Shown: positions 1 to 10,200, numbered from the stretch's first letter. The stretch is 47,272 bases of DNA from an uncultured Mollicutes bacterium (GCA_900540385.1 UQFY01000014.1:1-47272), one strand, 5' to 3'. Notes: generated by a model not told the origin, from the letters alone. Numbers and translations: made by a program.

Positions 1-56
1 CCCGATTATCGGGGAGTTTTCACTCGCTCGACGTTGCGCGTCGGCTCAAACAGAAG

Positions 57-81
57 AAAACCCCATCCACATGGGATGGGG
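57..81 (-). terminator. Rho-independent terminator of the alcohol dehydrogenase gene
   Basis: An 8-bp GC-rich stem (CCCCATCC / GGATGGGG, 61-68 and 74-81) with a 5-nt loop is followed on the minus strand by TTTT. It lies 28 bases after the stop of the dehydrogenase gene. A second short dyad at the window edge (bases 1-14) may belong to a neighbour outside the window. Confidence 0.85.
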
Positions 82-108
82 TGCAAAGAAGGGACAAATT
101 TGTATTCT

Positions 109-1326
109 TTAGAAATCAACTTCCGTGTCGTAGTAGCAGCACTTGAGAAGTTTTTCCATTTCTTCTTGCGATGGTTGACGTGGGTTGGAGCCAGTGCAAG
201 CATCAGCAATCGCGTTTTTGGCGATTTCTGGGAGTCTCTCTAAGAAGACTTCTTCAGGAACAAAGCCTTGTTCGGTTGGGTAGGAATCAGAACCATAATT
301 TTTGATGCAATGTGGGATATGAAGTTCATCGTTCATATTACGAAGCATAGCAATCAAATTGGCGATCTTTTCGTCATCCGTGTTTCCGCCAAGATGGATA
401 AAGTCAGCAATATATGCATATCTCTTCTTAGCAACAGGGTCTTTGGCGTTGAAAGCGATGACTTTTGGTAAATACATAGCATTGGCGGCACCATGGATAA
501 TGTGTGCGCCATAATCGGCAAATGCAGCTCCTGTTTTGTGGGCCATAGAGTGAACAATGCCAAGTAAGGCGTTAGAGAAAGCCATGCCTGCTAAACATTG
601 AGCGTTGTGCATATTATCACGAGCTTTCATGTCATCGTTATAAGATGGGATTAAATCGGCTTTAATCATTTCAATAGCATGAAGAGCTAAAGGATCGGTG
701 TAATCGCAATGAGCGGTAGAAACATAGGCTTCAATCGCATGTGTCATTGCATCCATACCAGTATGGGCAACGAGTTTATGTGGCATAGTGTGTGCCAATT
801 CAGGATCGACGATTGCGACATCAGGAGTGATTTCAAAATCAGCGATTGGATATTTAATACCATTCTTGTAATCAGTAATGATAGAGAAAGCAGTCACTTC
901 AGTTGCGGTTCCAGAAGTTGAAGAAACAGCACAGAAATGGGCTTTTGTTCTTAATTTTGGAAGTCCGAATACTTTGCACATATCAGCAAAAGTCGTTTCT
1001 GGATATTCATATTTAATCCACATCGCTTTGGCAGCATCAATTGGAGAACCACCACCAATGGCAACAATCCAGTCTGGTTTGAATTCAAGCATCTTTTGAG
1101 CGCCGTTCATAACGGTTTCAACAGATGGATCGGATTCAATTCCTTCGATTAAGGCAACTTCCATGCCAGCTTCTTTTAAATAATTAATTGCGCGATCAAG
1201 GAAGCCAAATCTTTTCATGCTTCCACCACCAACGCAAATGATGGCACGTTTCCCTTCTAATTTTTTAAGAGCTTCTAATGAGCCAGCACCATGGTAGACG
1301 TCTCTAGGCAAAGTAAATCTAAACAT
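109..1326 (-). CDS. Iron-containing alcohol dehydrogenase
   Basis: This is a 405-residue group III (Fe-dependent) alcohol dehydrogenase, a cytosolic NAD(P)H-linked enzyme that typically reduces an aldehyde at the end of fermentation. The N-terminal dinucleotide-binding part carries GGGSPIDAAKAMW. The C-terminal metal domain has D and H ligands in HTGMDAMTHAIEAY and in SMAHKTGAAF...GAHIIHGAANA. The length is normal for the family. An upstream in-frame ATG at 1362 exists, but the ATG at 1326 is preceded by a clean GGAGG about 8 bases away and matches the family N-terminus (FTLPRDVYHGAGS). A promoter with a cre-like element lies just upstream, which would suit a fermentation gene under carbon control. 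The substrate (ethanol, butanol or a diol) cannot be told from sequence alone. Confidence 0.93.
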   Translation of the reverse strand: MFRFTLPRDVYHGAGSLEALKKLEGKRAIICVGGGSMKRFGFLDRAINYLKEAGMEVALIEGIESDPSVETVMNGAQKMLEFKPDWIVAIGGGSPIDAAKAMWIKYEYPETTFADMCKVFGLPKLRTKAHFCAVSSTSGTATEVTAFSIITDYKNGIKYPIADFEITPDVAIVDPELAHTMPHKLVAHTGMDAMTHAIEAYVSTAHCDYTDPLALHAIEMIKADLIPSYNDDMKARDNMHNAQCLAGMAFSNALLGIVHSMAHKTGAAFADYGAHIIHGAANAMYLPKVIAFNAKDPVAKKRYAYIADFIHLGGNTDDEKIANLIAMLRNMNDELHIPHCIKNYGSDSYPTEQGFVPEEVFLERLPEIAKNAIADACTGSNPRQPSQEEMEKLLKCCYYDTEVDF

Positions 1327-1354
1327 TATAAAACCTCCATTTACTTCGCTAAAA

Positions 1355-1383
1355 ATTATCAATTATTTGGCAATCGGTTTCAA
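1355..1383 (-). promoter_or_regulatory. Promoter of the alcohol dehydrogenase gene with overlapping cre-like site
   Basis: On the minus strand TTGAAA (1378-1383) and GATAAT (1355-1360) are separated by exactly 17 bases, giving a good sigma-A promoter. TGAAACCGATTGCC (1369-1382) overlaps the -35 and spacer and resembles one side of a catabolite-responsive element, with mismatches at its 3' end. Binding by CcpA or another LacI-family regulator is an inference. Confidence 0.6.
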
Positions 1384-1467
1384 GATACCGGTAGTTTTTT
1401 ATCGTTTTATCGTTATCAATAAAAAATAAAAAATGAAAATCTATCTAGTTTGGTTCGTTAGCCAAAT

Positions 1468-2028
1468 CTATCTTAATAAATCCTTATATATATTAGAGCC
1501 ACAAAGCTCTATAAGATCTGAAATGCATTTTTCATTTTCAAAACGGCAAGAATCAAAAATCCAAACTCGAATATATGCGACAACACTTTGAATTAATGAT
1601 GACTCTAAAAATTCAACATTAGAGACCAAACGATTTCTCTTTTTTGCTGGAGCTGGAATAAGAAAGTCTTTTCCAAAGTCCTCTACTTTTTGGTTGAACC
1701 GAAAGGTAGAGGCATTAAGAACGGCTTTTGCAAGTTTTTTATTGTCCCTTAAAAAATTTAGACAAGTGTCAAAAAAAGCAAAACGAGAATGATTCGTATC
1801 CAACTCATTTATTTTTACCGTTAAACCGGAAAGCAGTTCATCCTCTAACGCAGATACTAAAAGATCCAAAGATTGGTAATGAAGATAGAAGGTTGATTTG
1901 TTTATGTCGGCCTCCATGACGAGATCTTCAATTTGAAGTTCCTCTGCATTCCTTTCGTTCAAGAGCGAAATCATAGATTTTTGAATAATTGCTTCGGTTT
2001 TAATGAATCTTCTGTCTTTTGTTCTCAT
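1468..2028 (-). CDS. TetR/AcrR family transcriptional regulator
   Basis: This protein of about 186 residues has an N-terminal helix-turn-helix of TetR type: a first helix (TKTEAII-like), then ELQIEDLVMEADINKSTFYLHY, where the STFYLHY recognition helix is characteristic. The C-terminal ligand half resembles the TetR_C_8 class often seen in Firmicutes. The ATG at 2028 (MRTKDRR) was chosen because the DNA-binding domain starts there; an ATG at 2058 would add ten residues and neither has a strong ribosome binding site. It lies downstream of no operon partner, so it may control itself and the adjacent dehydrogenase; palindromes sit in its own promoter region. The inducer is unknown. Confidence 0.85.
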   Translation of the reverse strand: MRTKDRRFIKTEAIIQKSMISLLNERNAEELQIEDLVMEADINKSTFYLHYQSLDLLVSALEDELLSGLTVKINELDTNHSRFAFFDTCLNFLRDNKKLAKAVLNASTFRFNQKVEDFGKDFLIPAPAKKRNRLVSNVEFLESSLIQSVVAYIRVWIFDSCRFENEKCISDLIELCGSNIYKDLLR

Positions 2029-2074
2029 ACTACCAAAAGTATAGTATATTCCCATCATTTTTTCTAGACTTTAT

Positions 2075-2096
2075 TCTATTAATAGACTTATGTCTA
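2075..2096. promoter_or_regulatory. Overlapping palindromes, candidate operator of the TetR-type regulator
   Basis: Two perfect palindromes overlap here: TCTATTAATAGA (2075-2086) and TAGACTTATGTCTA (2083-2096, 5-bp arms and 4-bp centre). They lie 47-68 bases upstream of the regulator start, next to a TATATAA -10-like stretch. Autoregulation is an inference. Confidence 0.45.
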
Positions 2097-2313
2097 CTTC
2101 TTTATATAGATAAAATGGGCATTTTTAATATATTTTTCTTTTGTCTATTTCATCCATTTTTTATTTTGCCTTGTATTAAGGATTTCTAACCAGCCTTTCT
2201 TTAAGGTCGTTGGTTTCCGATGTATTTTTTATCAGCCATTGCTTCGGTTTTTTAATTGCTGTTTTAATCTTTTATTTTCAATATCCAATTAATAGTCAAT
2301 TTATCCATTGGTC

Positions 2314-2351
2314 GAAAAAATAAAAAATGCCGTCAATTTAATGACGACATT
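2314..2351 (-). terminator. Terminator downstream of the tRNA-Leu/tRNA-Arg pair
   Basis: On the minus strand a 10-bp stem (AATGTCGTCA / TGACGGCATT, one G-U pair) with a 6-base loop is followed by TTTTATTTTTT. It ends the tRNA transcript just below. The rest of 2097-2313 is AT-rich and holds nothing recognisable. Confidence 0.85.
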
Positions 2352-2361
2352 TAATCTAATT

Positions 2362-2438
2362 TGGTGCGATCGAGGGGATTTGAACTCCTAACCCCAAGCT
2401 TCGGGGGCTTGTGCTCTATCCAGTTGAGCTACGACCGC
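2362..2438 (-). tRNA. tRNA-Arg (anticodon CCG) with unusual C33
   Basis: The cloverleaf is complete: acceptor GCGGTCG/CGATCGC, D-arm GCTC...GAGC, anticodon stem CAAGC/GCTTG, T-loop TTCAAAT, A73 and an encoded CCA. The anticodon loop reads CCCCGAA, so the anticodon is CCG for codon CGG. Arginine identity is supported by A20, C35, G36 and A73. Position 33, almost always U in elongator tRNAs, is C, and the T-stem has one A-C mismatch. CGG is used at least once in the window: the hydrolase gene has it at 2768-2770. Confidence 0.9.
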
Positions 2439-2451
2439 AGCATTCTTTTGT

Positions 2452-2535
2452 TGGTGCACTGGATGGGACTTGAACCCACACCTGTTTCCAGACTGGCTTC
2501 TGAGACCAGAGCGTATACCATTTCGCCACCAGTGC
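2452..2535 (-). tRNA. tRNA-Leu (anticodon CAG)
   Basis: This is a class II tRNA with a long variable arm (TCTGGAAACAGGT). Acceptor GCACTGG pairs with CCAGTGC, the anticodon stem is CTGGT/GCCAG and the loop CTCAGAA gives CAG. CCA is encoded. It is cotranscribed with tRNA-Arg 13 bases downstream. Confidence 0.93.
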
Positions 2536-2551
2536 ATGTTTTATAAATATA

Positions 2552-3511
2552 CTATCGTTCCTCTTCCTTGTCGATGTTTGTTTCAGCTAGGAAAATGAAG
2601 ATTTTATCCCATATTTCCTTATTAGGATTAGTAGCTCTTATAAGGTCCATTTCAACGTCCTTTGTTGACTTTAACGAAGTAATTCCTTCCTTCATTATTT
2701 TTTGAACATACTCCTCAGCATCCTTGCTTTTGTAGACGGAATGGCCACGATTAGGAATATATAAGAACCGGAAACGTTTATTTTCTTTAAACAAAGCGTA
2801 TAAAGGTTCGTAGCCTTCCCCAGGTGTCACATCTTTATCTTTATCGCCTTGGATATACAGCACTTTGGCCGTAGAGTTTTGAAGGATTTGATAGGTCTTC
2901 TGAGCACCTTCTTTGCCAGTAAAACACTTCAAATTGAGCCATATGGATGGTTTAAAAATTTGACACCATTTAGGAAGTTTCTCTGAAACAACGCGCAATG
3001 GATCATTGAAACCAGCTATATCTACTATCTTTTCTATTTTATATTCAGGTTTGGCCGACATTGCCGCTCCATAACCACCCCAAGAATGGCCCACACTATA
3101 TCTTTTTAGTCCTTTTGAATCTGGATCTTCTTCTAAATATTTAAAGAAATATTCCTGATCAATGATGGTATGTTCTAAAGAAATAATTTTATTTCCTTCA
3201 CTTTCCATGCAGCCTGTATTGTCATAAGCGTAGACTAAATAGCCTTCGTTAGCTAATTGGCAAATGCTTCTAACATAAGAAGCTCTTCCATCGCCAAGAC
3301 CATGGAAAAAGACAACTAGGGCTTTAGGCTTGACACCTTTTTTAAAATATTTTGAGCCATAAAGAATATGATGTTTATCAGTTTCAAAAGAAAATCTTTT
3401 CTCTTCAATCCCAAAGTCTTTTGCTCGAGCATAAGGTAAGCTAGGCGCTCCATCAAAACGTCGGCCGTAAATGGCCTTTATTGCATGACGAAATAAGAAA
3501 AACGAAATCAT
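2552..3511 (-). CDS. Alpha/beta hydrolase (serine esterase/lipase-like)
   Basis: This 319-residue protein has an alpha/beta-hydrolase fold: oxyanion region FFHGLGDGRASY, nucleophile elbow GHSWGG (serine), a late acid in GDKDKDVTP and the catalytic histidine in NRGHSVY. It starts with a hydrophobic FFLFRHAI stretch but has no clear signal peptide. The start codon overlaps the stop of the upstream GH3 gene by four bases (ATGA), so the two are translated as a coupled pair. In that setting it could be a deacylase acting on esterified glycosides, but the substrate is not visible in the sequence. Confidence 0.85.
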   Translation of the reverse strand: MISFFLFRHAIKAIYGRRFDGAPSLPYARAKDFGIEEKRFSFETDKHHILYGSKYFKKGVKPKALVVFFHGLGDGRASYVRSICQLANEGYLVYAYDNTGCMESEGNKIISLEHTIIDQEYFFKYLEEDPDSKGLKRYSVGHSWGGYGAAMSAKPEYKIEKIVDIAGFNDPLRVVSEKLPKWCQIFKPSIWLNLKCFTGKEGAQKTYQILQNSTAKVLYIQGDKDKDVTPGEGYEPLYALFKENKRFRFLYIPNRGHSVYKSKDAEEYVQKIMKEGITSLKSTKDVEMDLIRATNPNKEIWDKIFIFLAETNIDKEEER

Positions 3512-5937
3512 TTTCTTCGTCCTTTAAGAAATTCAGTTAGAGCTTTTAAATATTTATGGTTTGCAAGAGCGACAATCGCTAACGCCAGCCTATCATTAAA
3601 ACCACCCATGCATCCACAACGAATTGGCATATTTAAGAAACTATTAAGCTGTTTTTCCATTTCGATTTCATCATGGAAAGTGGAAGAGAACTGTTTCTTA
3701 AACATCTTGATACATTTTTTTCCAATCTTCGTATCAGAAATATCTCCAAAGGTAGAATTTAGGGTCTTCTTTTCAGTCTTATTTGGAAGATCGTTTACGT
3801 AATCTCTTCCAAGAATGTAGGCAAATTCGTCGTCCACTAAAGAGAATGGGCGCTTTGTTGAAATGGAATAATAATTAGGAAGTTTAAAGTTTTCGGAAAT
3901 TCCTTTATAAGGGCTACTCACATGAATTTTCATTGAGCATCTTATATCTTCAGATGAAGCGCCAATTTCAATTAAATAATCGCCATCTTCAACGATAAAT
4001 TGTTTTCTTTCTCGGGACCATATTGCAAAATCATCATAAGAAAGGCTCATCTTTATTGTCTTAAAGGCCCATGCTTTAATAAAAGTCTTGTTAAAGGCTT
4101 TAAGAACACGTTTCTCACGATATAAAGAGGAATTTAACGCAGAAATATAGACTTGAACGGTTTCTTCGCCATTTCTTCCACCCATGTTCATCACATTTAA
4201 GGAAATAGAAACCTTCTTTCCTTCACTTAATTCCGTTGTTGAAAGAGCCATATCGGAATATTTATAGTTCGTGTAGGAAATGCCATAGCCGAAAGGAAAT
4301 TGAACCTTTTTACCAGCAGTTAAATAATAACGGTAGCCAACGAAAATACTTTCTTTGTATAAAGAAAAATCGTTATTACCTGGATAGAATGTACTAGAAG
4401 GAACATCTAGATAACGGATTGGCCAAGTTTCAGCCAATTTCCCTGAAGGGTTCGTTAATCCAAGAAGAATATTCGAAAGAGCCTCCGATCCGCCTTCGCC
4501 ATACAAGTAAGTGATAAGCAAAGCCCCCGCTTTGGAAATAGAAGAAAGTTCTACAGGGGAACCGCTACAAAGAACGACAATCACATTGTTATTTAAAGCA
4601 GTGATATTCTCAAACAAACGATATTGTTCATTTGGGAGACGCATTGTTTCTTTATCGTATCCTTCACTTTCATAAGATTCAGGAACGCCTAGAAACAGAA
4701 TGACTTTCTTATGGGTTGAAGCTAAATCGCAAGCATCAAAGTTCATTGCTGTTTCCGTATCTTCAGTAACTTTGCTAAGCGCATAGCCAGGTTCGTAAGG
4801 AACAGGATGTTCTCTCCCCTTGTTAATAACGTCTAGAAAAGAAAGGGAATGCATTTCTTCAACATGCGAAGAGCCACCCGCTTGAATGCGAGGAGTTTCA
4901 GCAAAAGAGCCAATTACGCATACATCATCGTAATTATGCAAAGGCAAAATCCCATCATTTTGAGTTAAAACAATGGACTTTTCAGCCATTTTAACTGCTA
5001 ATTGATGATTCTTTTCATAATCCGCCTTCTCGCCCATTTGCGTTTTGGAACAACGTTCCGTTAAATGGACGATTCTAGCAGCAGAGTCTCTGACATCCTT
5101 AATCCCTAACTGTCCGCGTTTAATGGCTTTGAAAAGAACTTTGTTACGGTCTTTGCCATTAAAACATGGCATTTCTAAATCAAGCCCATTCTTATGAGAC
5201 TCAATCACCTTTTCAACAGCGCCCCAATCGGATACAACAACGCCATCATATTGCCATTCGCCTTTTAATACATCCTTAAGCAAATAGGAATTGGCACAGG
5301 CATATTCGCCATTAATACGGTTATAAGAAGCCATGATCATCCATGGATTCGCTTCTTTAATGGCGATTTCAAAAGGTTTGAGGTAAAGCTCATGCAAAGC
5401 TCTATCATCAACTTCAGCCGTATAGGTAAAACGTCTTGTTTCCTGGTTATTCAAGGCGAAATGTTTTAAACATGTGCCAACGCCGTTTTCTTGTGTGCCT
5501 TTAATGAAAGAGGCAGCCATCTTGCCGGATAAAATAGGATCCTCGCTAAGATATTCAAAATTACGCCCGCCAAGAGGGTTTCTTTTAATATTTACACCAG
5601 GAGCAAGAATCACATTTGTATGATGAGCCTTGCACTCGTTAGCAATCGCCGCACCAAACTCTTCCATTAAAGAAGGATCCCAAGAGCAAGCGTTTAAAGC
5701 TGCGGAAGGGAAGCAGGTTGCCTTATAAGTGTTATTACTAACCCCTTTTTTATCTTCTGGCGTTTCCCCTATGGATAAAGGTCTCCTTAAACCAGCCGGA
5801 CCATCATTCATTGTGATAGAGCGAACTTGGTATTTCAAAAGAGCGTGCGTATCCCAATTCCCGTTTCCGGAAAGGAGAACGAGCCTTTTCTTAAGGGGAA
5901 TGTTAACGAGAAGATTGTCGTTTTGACTTTTTTCCAT
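3508..5937 (-). CDS. Glycoside hydrolase family 3 beta-glucosidase-like, classical domain order
   Basis: This 809-residue enzyme probably removes terminal beta-linked sugars from oligosaccharides in the cytoplasm, since no signal peptide is present. The N-terminal (alpha/beta)8 barrel shows PGVNIKRNPLGGRNFEYLSEDP and LKHFALNNQE, and the nucleophile Asp is in VVSDWGA (about residue 237). The alpha/beta sandwich domain follows (KSIVLTQNDGILPL), then a fibronectin-III-like domain (MNMGGRNGEETVQVYIS). The last 150 or so residues are an extension that includes CGCMGGFNDRLALAI. Start: AAGAGGC ribosome binding site seven bases before ATG. It is first in a two-gene operon with the hydrolase. The acid/base residue was not assigned. 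Confidence 0.93.
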   Translation of the reverse strand: MEKSQNDNLLVNIPLKKRLVLLSGNGNWDTHALLKYQVRSITMNDGPAGLRRPLSIGETPEDKKGVSNNTYKATCFPSAALNACSWDPSLMEEFGAAIANECKAHHTNVILAPGVNIKRNPLGGRNFEYLSEDPILSGKMAASFIKGTQENGVGTCLKHFALNNQETRRFTYTAEVDDRALHELYLKPFEIAIKEANPWMIMASYNRINGEYACANSYLLKDVLKGEWQYDGVVVSDWGAVEKVIESHKNGLDLEMPCFNGKDRNKVLFKAIKRGQLGIKDVRDSAARIVHLTERCSKTQMGEKADYEKNHQLAVKMAEKSIVLTQNDGILPLHNYDDVCVIGSFAETPRIQAGGSSHVEEMHSLSFLDVINKGREHPVPYEPGYALSKVTEDTETAMNFDACDLASTHKKVILFLGVPESYESEGYDKETMRLPNEQYRLFENITALNNNVIVVLCSGSPVELSSISKAGALLITYLYGEGGSEALSNILLGLTNPSGKLAETWPIRYLDVPSSTFYPGNNDFSLYKESIFVGYRYYLTAGKKVQFPFGYGISYTNYKYSDMALSTTELSEGKKVSISLNVMNMGGRNGEETVQVYISALNSSLYREKRVLKAFNKTFIKAWAFKTIKMSLSYDDFAIWSRERKQFIVEDGDYLIEIGASSEDIRCSMKIHVSSPYKGISENFKLPNYYSISTKRPFSLVDDEFAYILGRDYVNDLPNKTEKKTLNSTFGDISDTKIGKKCIKMFKKQFSSTFHDEIEMEKQLNSFLNMPIRCGCMGGFNDRLALAIVALANHKYLKALTEFLKGRRK

Positions 5938-5952
5938 ATAAAGTGCCTCTTG

Positions 5953-5969
5953 AAATATCTAAGATATTT
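5953..5969. promoter_or_regulatory. AT-rich perfect palindrome in the leader of the GH3 gene
   Basis: AAATATCT-A-AGATATTT is an 8-1-8 perfect inverted repeat lying 16-32 bases upstream of the GH3 start codon. It could be an operator or an RNA hairpin just upstream of the ribosome binding site. No U-tract follows it. Confidence 0.35.
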
Positions 5970-6059
5970 TACGTTCTTTCTAGATCCTTTTAAAACCCTA
6001 AATCATTCGCATTATCAAAGGGATTTCAAAAATAAAGGGGATTTACTAGGGATAATTGA

Positions 6060-6800
6060 TTAATCGTGACGTGTTTTATCTTCAAAACATTCACAAAAAC
6101 GGGCGGCAAAAGACTCTTCCTCTAAAGCGGGTTCAAGGTGAGCAAGAGAGCCAATCTTATTCGCACGGAAAGAAACAATTCCCTTTCTTCTTTCCTCGGA
6201 AACAAATTCCGTTAAGGAGGAAGGAAGAAGGACGCTATTCTGCCATAAAGAATAAGGTGAGCAATTCATAAGATGAGAAAGAAGGACGCTAGCCACACCA
6301 AAATGGCAAAAGAAGGCAACCACATCATGGTTTGATTCTTTCGTTACGTAATGAAAGCCATCACGTAGATAGCCGTGCTTTGCTAAAACCATATCGAATT
6401 GTTTGATAACGTTTTTATATTCCTCTTTAACGGTTGCACCTTCTTCATTTAAAAGAGGGGCTTCCATCCATTTCTCGGTATAAAGAATCTTTTCTTCTTC
6501 AACAACGTCAGGAAGAAGATCCCAACAACTTGCTATTTTATTGTTTTTGTCTTCTCTTCTTATTTTTCCAGTGAATTCAACTAGCCAAGGGCAGTATTGA
6601 ACAAAAGAATTCGGATAATAGACTTGAGAGGCCTCAAAAGTCTTTTTCGCCCTTCCTAAAAGAGAAACATAAAAAGAAGAAATCTCAGGATAATGTCTAT
6701 GAAGATACTCTCCTAAAAGCCTTGCTTCTCGGAAACCTTTTTCCGTTAAGGAATCCAAAGCGTAATCTGGTTCAGCGTGACGAATAATTAGAATTTTCAT
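6060..6800 (-). CDS. Histidine phosphatase family protein (phosphoglycerate mutase-like)
   Basis: This 246-residue protein belongs to the two-histidine phosphatase superfamily. The N-terminus has the IIRHAEPDY signature, whose histidine is phosphorylated during catalysis, and the second histidine is in FFCHFGVAS late in the chain. The variant RHAEP instead of RHGE is common among broad-specificity phosphatases. It is soluble. The substrate is unknown. Confidence 0.85.
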   Translation of the reverse strand: MKILIIRHAEPDYALDSLTEKGFREARLLGEYLHRHYPEISSFYVSLLGRAKKTFEASQVYYPNSFVQYCPWLVEFTGKIRREDKNNKIASCWDLLPDVVEEEKILYTEKWMEAPLLNEEGATVKEEYKNVIKQFDMVLAKHGYLRDGFHYVTKESNHDVVAFFCHFGVASVLLSHLMNCSPYSLWQNSVLLPSSLTEFVSEERRKGIVSFRANKIGSLAHLEPALEEESFAARFCECFEDKTRHD

Positions 6801-6896
6801 GTTTTCTCTCTACTTGCATTGCCTTTTAAGTTTTTATTAAAGGCTAACAACATAATAAGCCTCAAAGAAAAATGCTCCAATATGAAAAGAGAGTAC

Positions 6897-7244
6897 TTAA
6901 GCTTTCTTCTTAGGTAAATAACGATATGCGATTTCCCAAAAAAGAGGATCAGAGACAAAAACGCGTTCTGTTTCTCCTGAAGCATCTCTTATTTCCGCAT
7001 AAGCTAAAGTTACGTCCGTTATTAATTGAGCTGGCTTGTTTGAAGATTTCGTAGCGATTTCTAATAATGTTTGAAGATCTTTTTCTTCATAAGGAATCCT
7101 CATTCTTTTTTCAATTTTTTCTCTCGTGATATTTTTTAAAATGAAATTCAGTTTTCCCTCTTCAAAAATCAAATATTCATCGTAAAAGTCCCCTGCTTTT
7201 AATCCTCTAGGCATTGAAAAAGAGATAAAAAGAAAGGGTTTCAT
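6897..7244 (-). CDS. Hypothetical protein translationally coupled to addA
   Basis: The 115-residue product (MKPFLFISFSMPRG...) is not recognised. It starts at the ATG overlapping the addA stop codon (ATGA, 7241-7244), which is preferred over the ATG at 7280 inside addA. It contains mixed alpha/beta sequence, no transmembrane segment and a basic C-terminus (PKKKA). Position suggests it was kept with the repair operon, but no function can be read from it. The 96 bases to the next gene hold nothing clear. Confidence 0.7.
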   Translation of the reverse strand: MKPFLFISFSMPRGLKAGDFYDEYLIFEEGKLNFILKNITREKIEKRMRIPYEEKDLQTLLEIATKSSNKPAQLITDVTLAYAEIRDASGETERVFVSDPLFWEIAYRYLPKKKA

Positions 7245-10200
7245 AGTTCTTTCTCCGTTGGAACTTCTTTGACTTGGCATCTTAAAATAGAAAGTAAGTA
7301 AAGCGAGATATCCGTTGGCTTAACATGGAATATCTCTTGGATGTTTCTTTGATAAGCATGAAGTTGGTTAGCGTATTCAGGATCATCAATATCGCTCGTT
7401 TTGTAATCGACAATGTAGATGTGCCCATTCTTAATGAAAAGCAAATCAATAAATCCAGTCGTTTGATAGAAACGATCAAAGTAACCGTATTCTTGATAAA
7501 GCTCATCCGAAGATAAGGCCTCTTGCATCAAAGGTAACTGAATCAGTTTTTCAATGAGCGCTTTATCTTTAGGTTCTTTGATATAAGAAAGATCAGGATG
7601 GGAGAAATCGAAGAGTTCTAAAAGACGGTGCAGATAGGTTCCACGAGCTAGGCTTTCTTTTAATTCTTCATCCTCTAATACCAAAGAAGAATTTTTTGAA
7701 GCGCGTTGCTTTTCTCTTAAAGCAAAAACAATTTCTTCATCATTCAGTCTTCTTCCTTCTGGCTTGTCTAAAGGAGGGAGAGAAACATCTTTATCTTTAT
7801 CGCTTACTACAAGCTCTTTCTTTTCGATACGATCAAGAAATTCATCCGTTTGATAAGAAAGCGAAGAAAAAGAATCAACATTTCCAAACACTTTAGCAAA
7901 AATAGGAGCAAAGGTTAAAGCAATGCCTTTCTTCGTTTTCAACGTTTTGAAATATTTGCTGTTTTGTTTAGATAAGGCTTCCCCGAATTCCTTTAGGAGA
8001 TCAACAAGTTCATCACGGGTATAATGTTGATACATCGTTTCGTCTTCTTTTTGAGGTTTCTGATAATCGTTTCCCTCTTCATCGTTGTCGGATGGATCCG
8101 TATCGTCTTCATCTTCTTCCAATGAAGTTTCATCGTTTTTGTTATTTTCAAAGAAAGAGAGATATTCCTCAAAGCTTTTCACTCCGATGTTGGTGTGATA
8201 GGCATCATATAAACGGGCGAGGACGTTTAAATCTTGGGCTTGCGTTTTAAAAGAAGAAAGATAGTAATCGAAAATCGTTTGTTTGATGGAATCAATGGCT
8301 CTCTCTAAAGCGTTCCTAATACCATCTAGATAATATTTTTTAGCCAAATATTGATACAGGTCTCCCCTATCTTTCAATAAAGATGGATCCAAAGGCATAT
8401 GTATTTTCTTTGTAGCGTCTAATAATTCGTGATAAAGATTATATTGTTCTTCTTTAATCGCATGTTTAGAAAGTAATTCTTTTAAATACTCTTCATTCAA
8501 CTTGTAATAGTGAGGGCAATAATCAAGCATGCCGTAGAGTGTCTCATAGTTTTTATCCGCTTCCTCACCTTTATAATCGTCTCCAACAATGAAAATGGTG
8601 TTTTCCGCTCGAGTTAAGGCGACATAGAAAAGACGTACGTGTTCGTCTCTATCCGTTCCATTAGAACTTGGAGTATTCTTGACGACCAAATACGGAATAG
8701 AGTAAATGGTTTCTTCTTTCTTATCTAAAGGCAAATCCGCATTCGGGAGAAGAATTCCATAATCCTCGCTAAAGAGATAATCGGGTTTACTTAAATTACT
8801 CCCTGCAGACATTTCATTGAAAGAACATGGCATATAAACAATTTTTCTTTCAAGGCCTTTCGAAGCGTGAATAGTCATCATATCCACTGCATCTTGTGCC
8901 TGAAAAATGCTAGATGAATCTAAATCCAAGTCATATTTGTTGATGTTATTTAAAAGAAGAACGAAATCATCCAAGCCTTCTCCAGCTTGTTCACTTGCCA
9001 AAATAAGCTGGTGGATGGATTCTATTTTAGAAATAACATCATCCACATTACCGATTAAGTAAAGTTTATCTATCACATGGAAGGTATTCAGAAGGTCTAA
9101 GAAAATATCATTAAAAGACTTGTCTTTATTACGTTCCACAAAATCGCTTAAATCCTGCCAAAGAGGATCTTTTTTGATGAAAAGAAGGTCGTCTTGTTTT
9201 TCTTTATCTTTGTAGGAAATGAGTTCATAAAGTTTTTCATCCGTGTAGGAATAGGCATAGCTCCGAGCGATAGAAACAAAAAGATGTTTGATTTCATTTA
9301 CGTCGTTGCTCTTATGAAAAAGAAGAGCAATCATTTTAACGAGAGATTGCAAAAGAATGATGGCATCAACATCCTTAAGATCACTAGAAATAACGTTATT
9401 TAAAGGAATTCCTGCTTGATTAAAAAGTTTTTGATAAAGGGCAAAGCCACTTTTTTTACGCATAAGGATGGCAAAGTCTTGATATTTGCAAGGGCGAACC
9501 TTTTCTTTCCCTTCACGGTCATAAACCTTGTATCCTTCTTTTACTTTCTTTTGAATGTCTTCAATAATTGCAGTCGCTTCCCATAATTTGTAATAAGCGT
9601 TTTTTGGCCCTTTTTCAGCCGTCCAATCATCCTTGTTTTCACTCTTAGAAACGATACGGTATACGCCAAAATTGTCATAAGGCTCCGAATAAAGATTAAC
9701 CTCTTTATCGTATTGAAGCTGTTCCATTTCATCTTTATAGGTAATAGAACCGTGGTCGAGAGTCATATAATTGTCAAAAATGTAGTTGATATCATGAAGA
9801 AGGCCTGCTCCTGAACGATAATTCTTATTCATAGCAATTACTTCATGCTCAGCGTTTTTATTTTTGTATTTCTCTTGTCTGGCCCTAAATAAAGCAACAT
9901 TCGAATTACGGAACGCATAGATAGATTGTTTTGCATCTCCTACACAAAATAAGTGAGAACGCTCACCTTTTTGATTCATTTTCATAAGGGAGTCTAGGAA
10001 GGCTTCTTGAAGATCGTTTGTATCCTGATACTCATCCACCATGATGTACTTAAAACGTTGACGAACTTCTTCAGCTATGTCGGAATAGTTTTCATCGGTC
10101 AATAAAGATAAAGCTAAAGCGGATACGTCTGAAAAGGTGAAGAAGTTATTCTCTTTTTTATATTTCCATAGACGCTCATCAAGTTTATTAACGATCTCGA

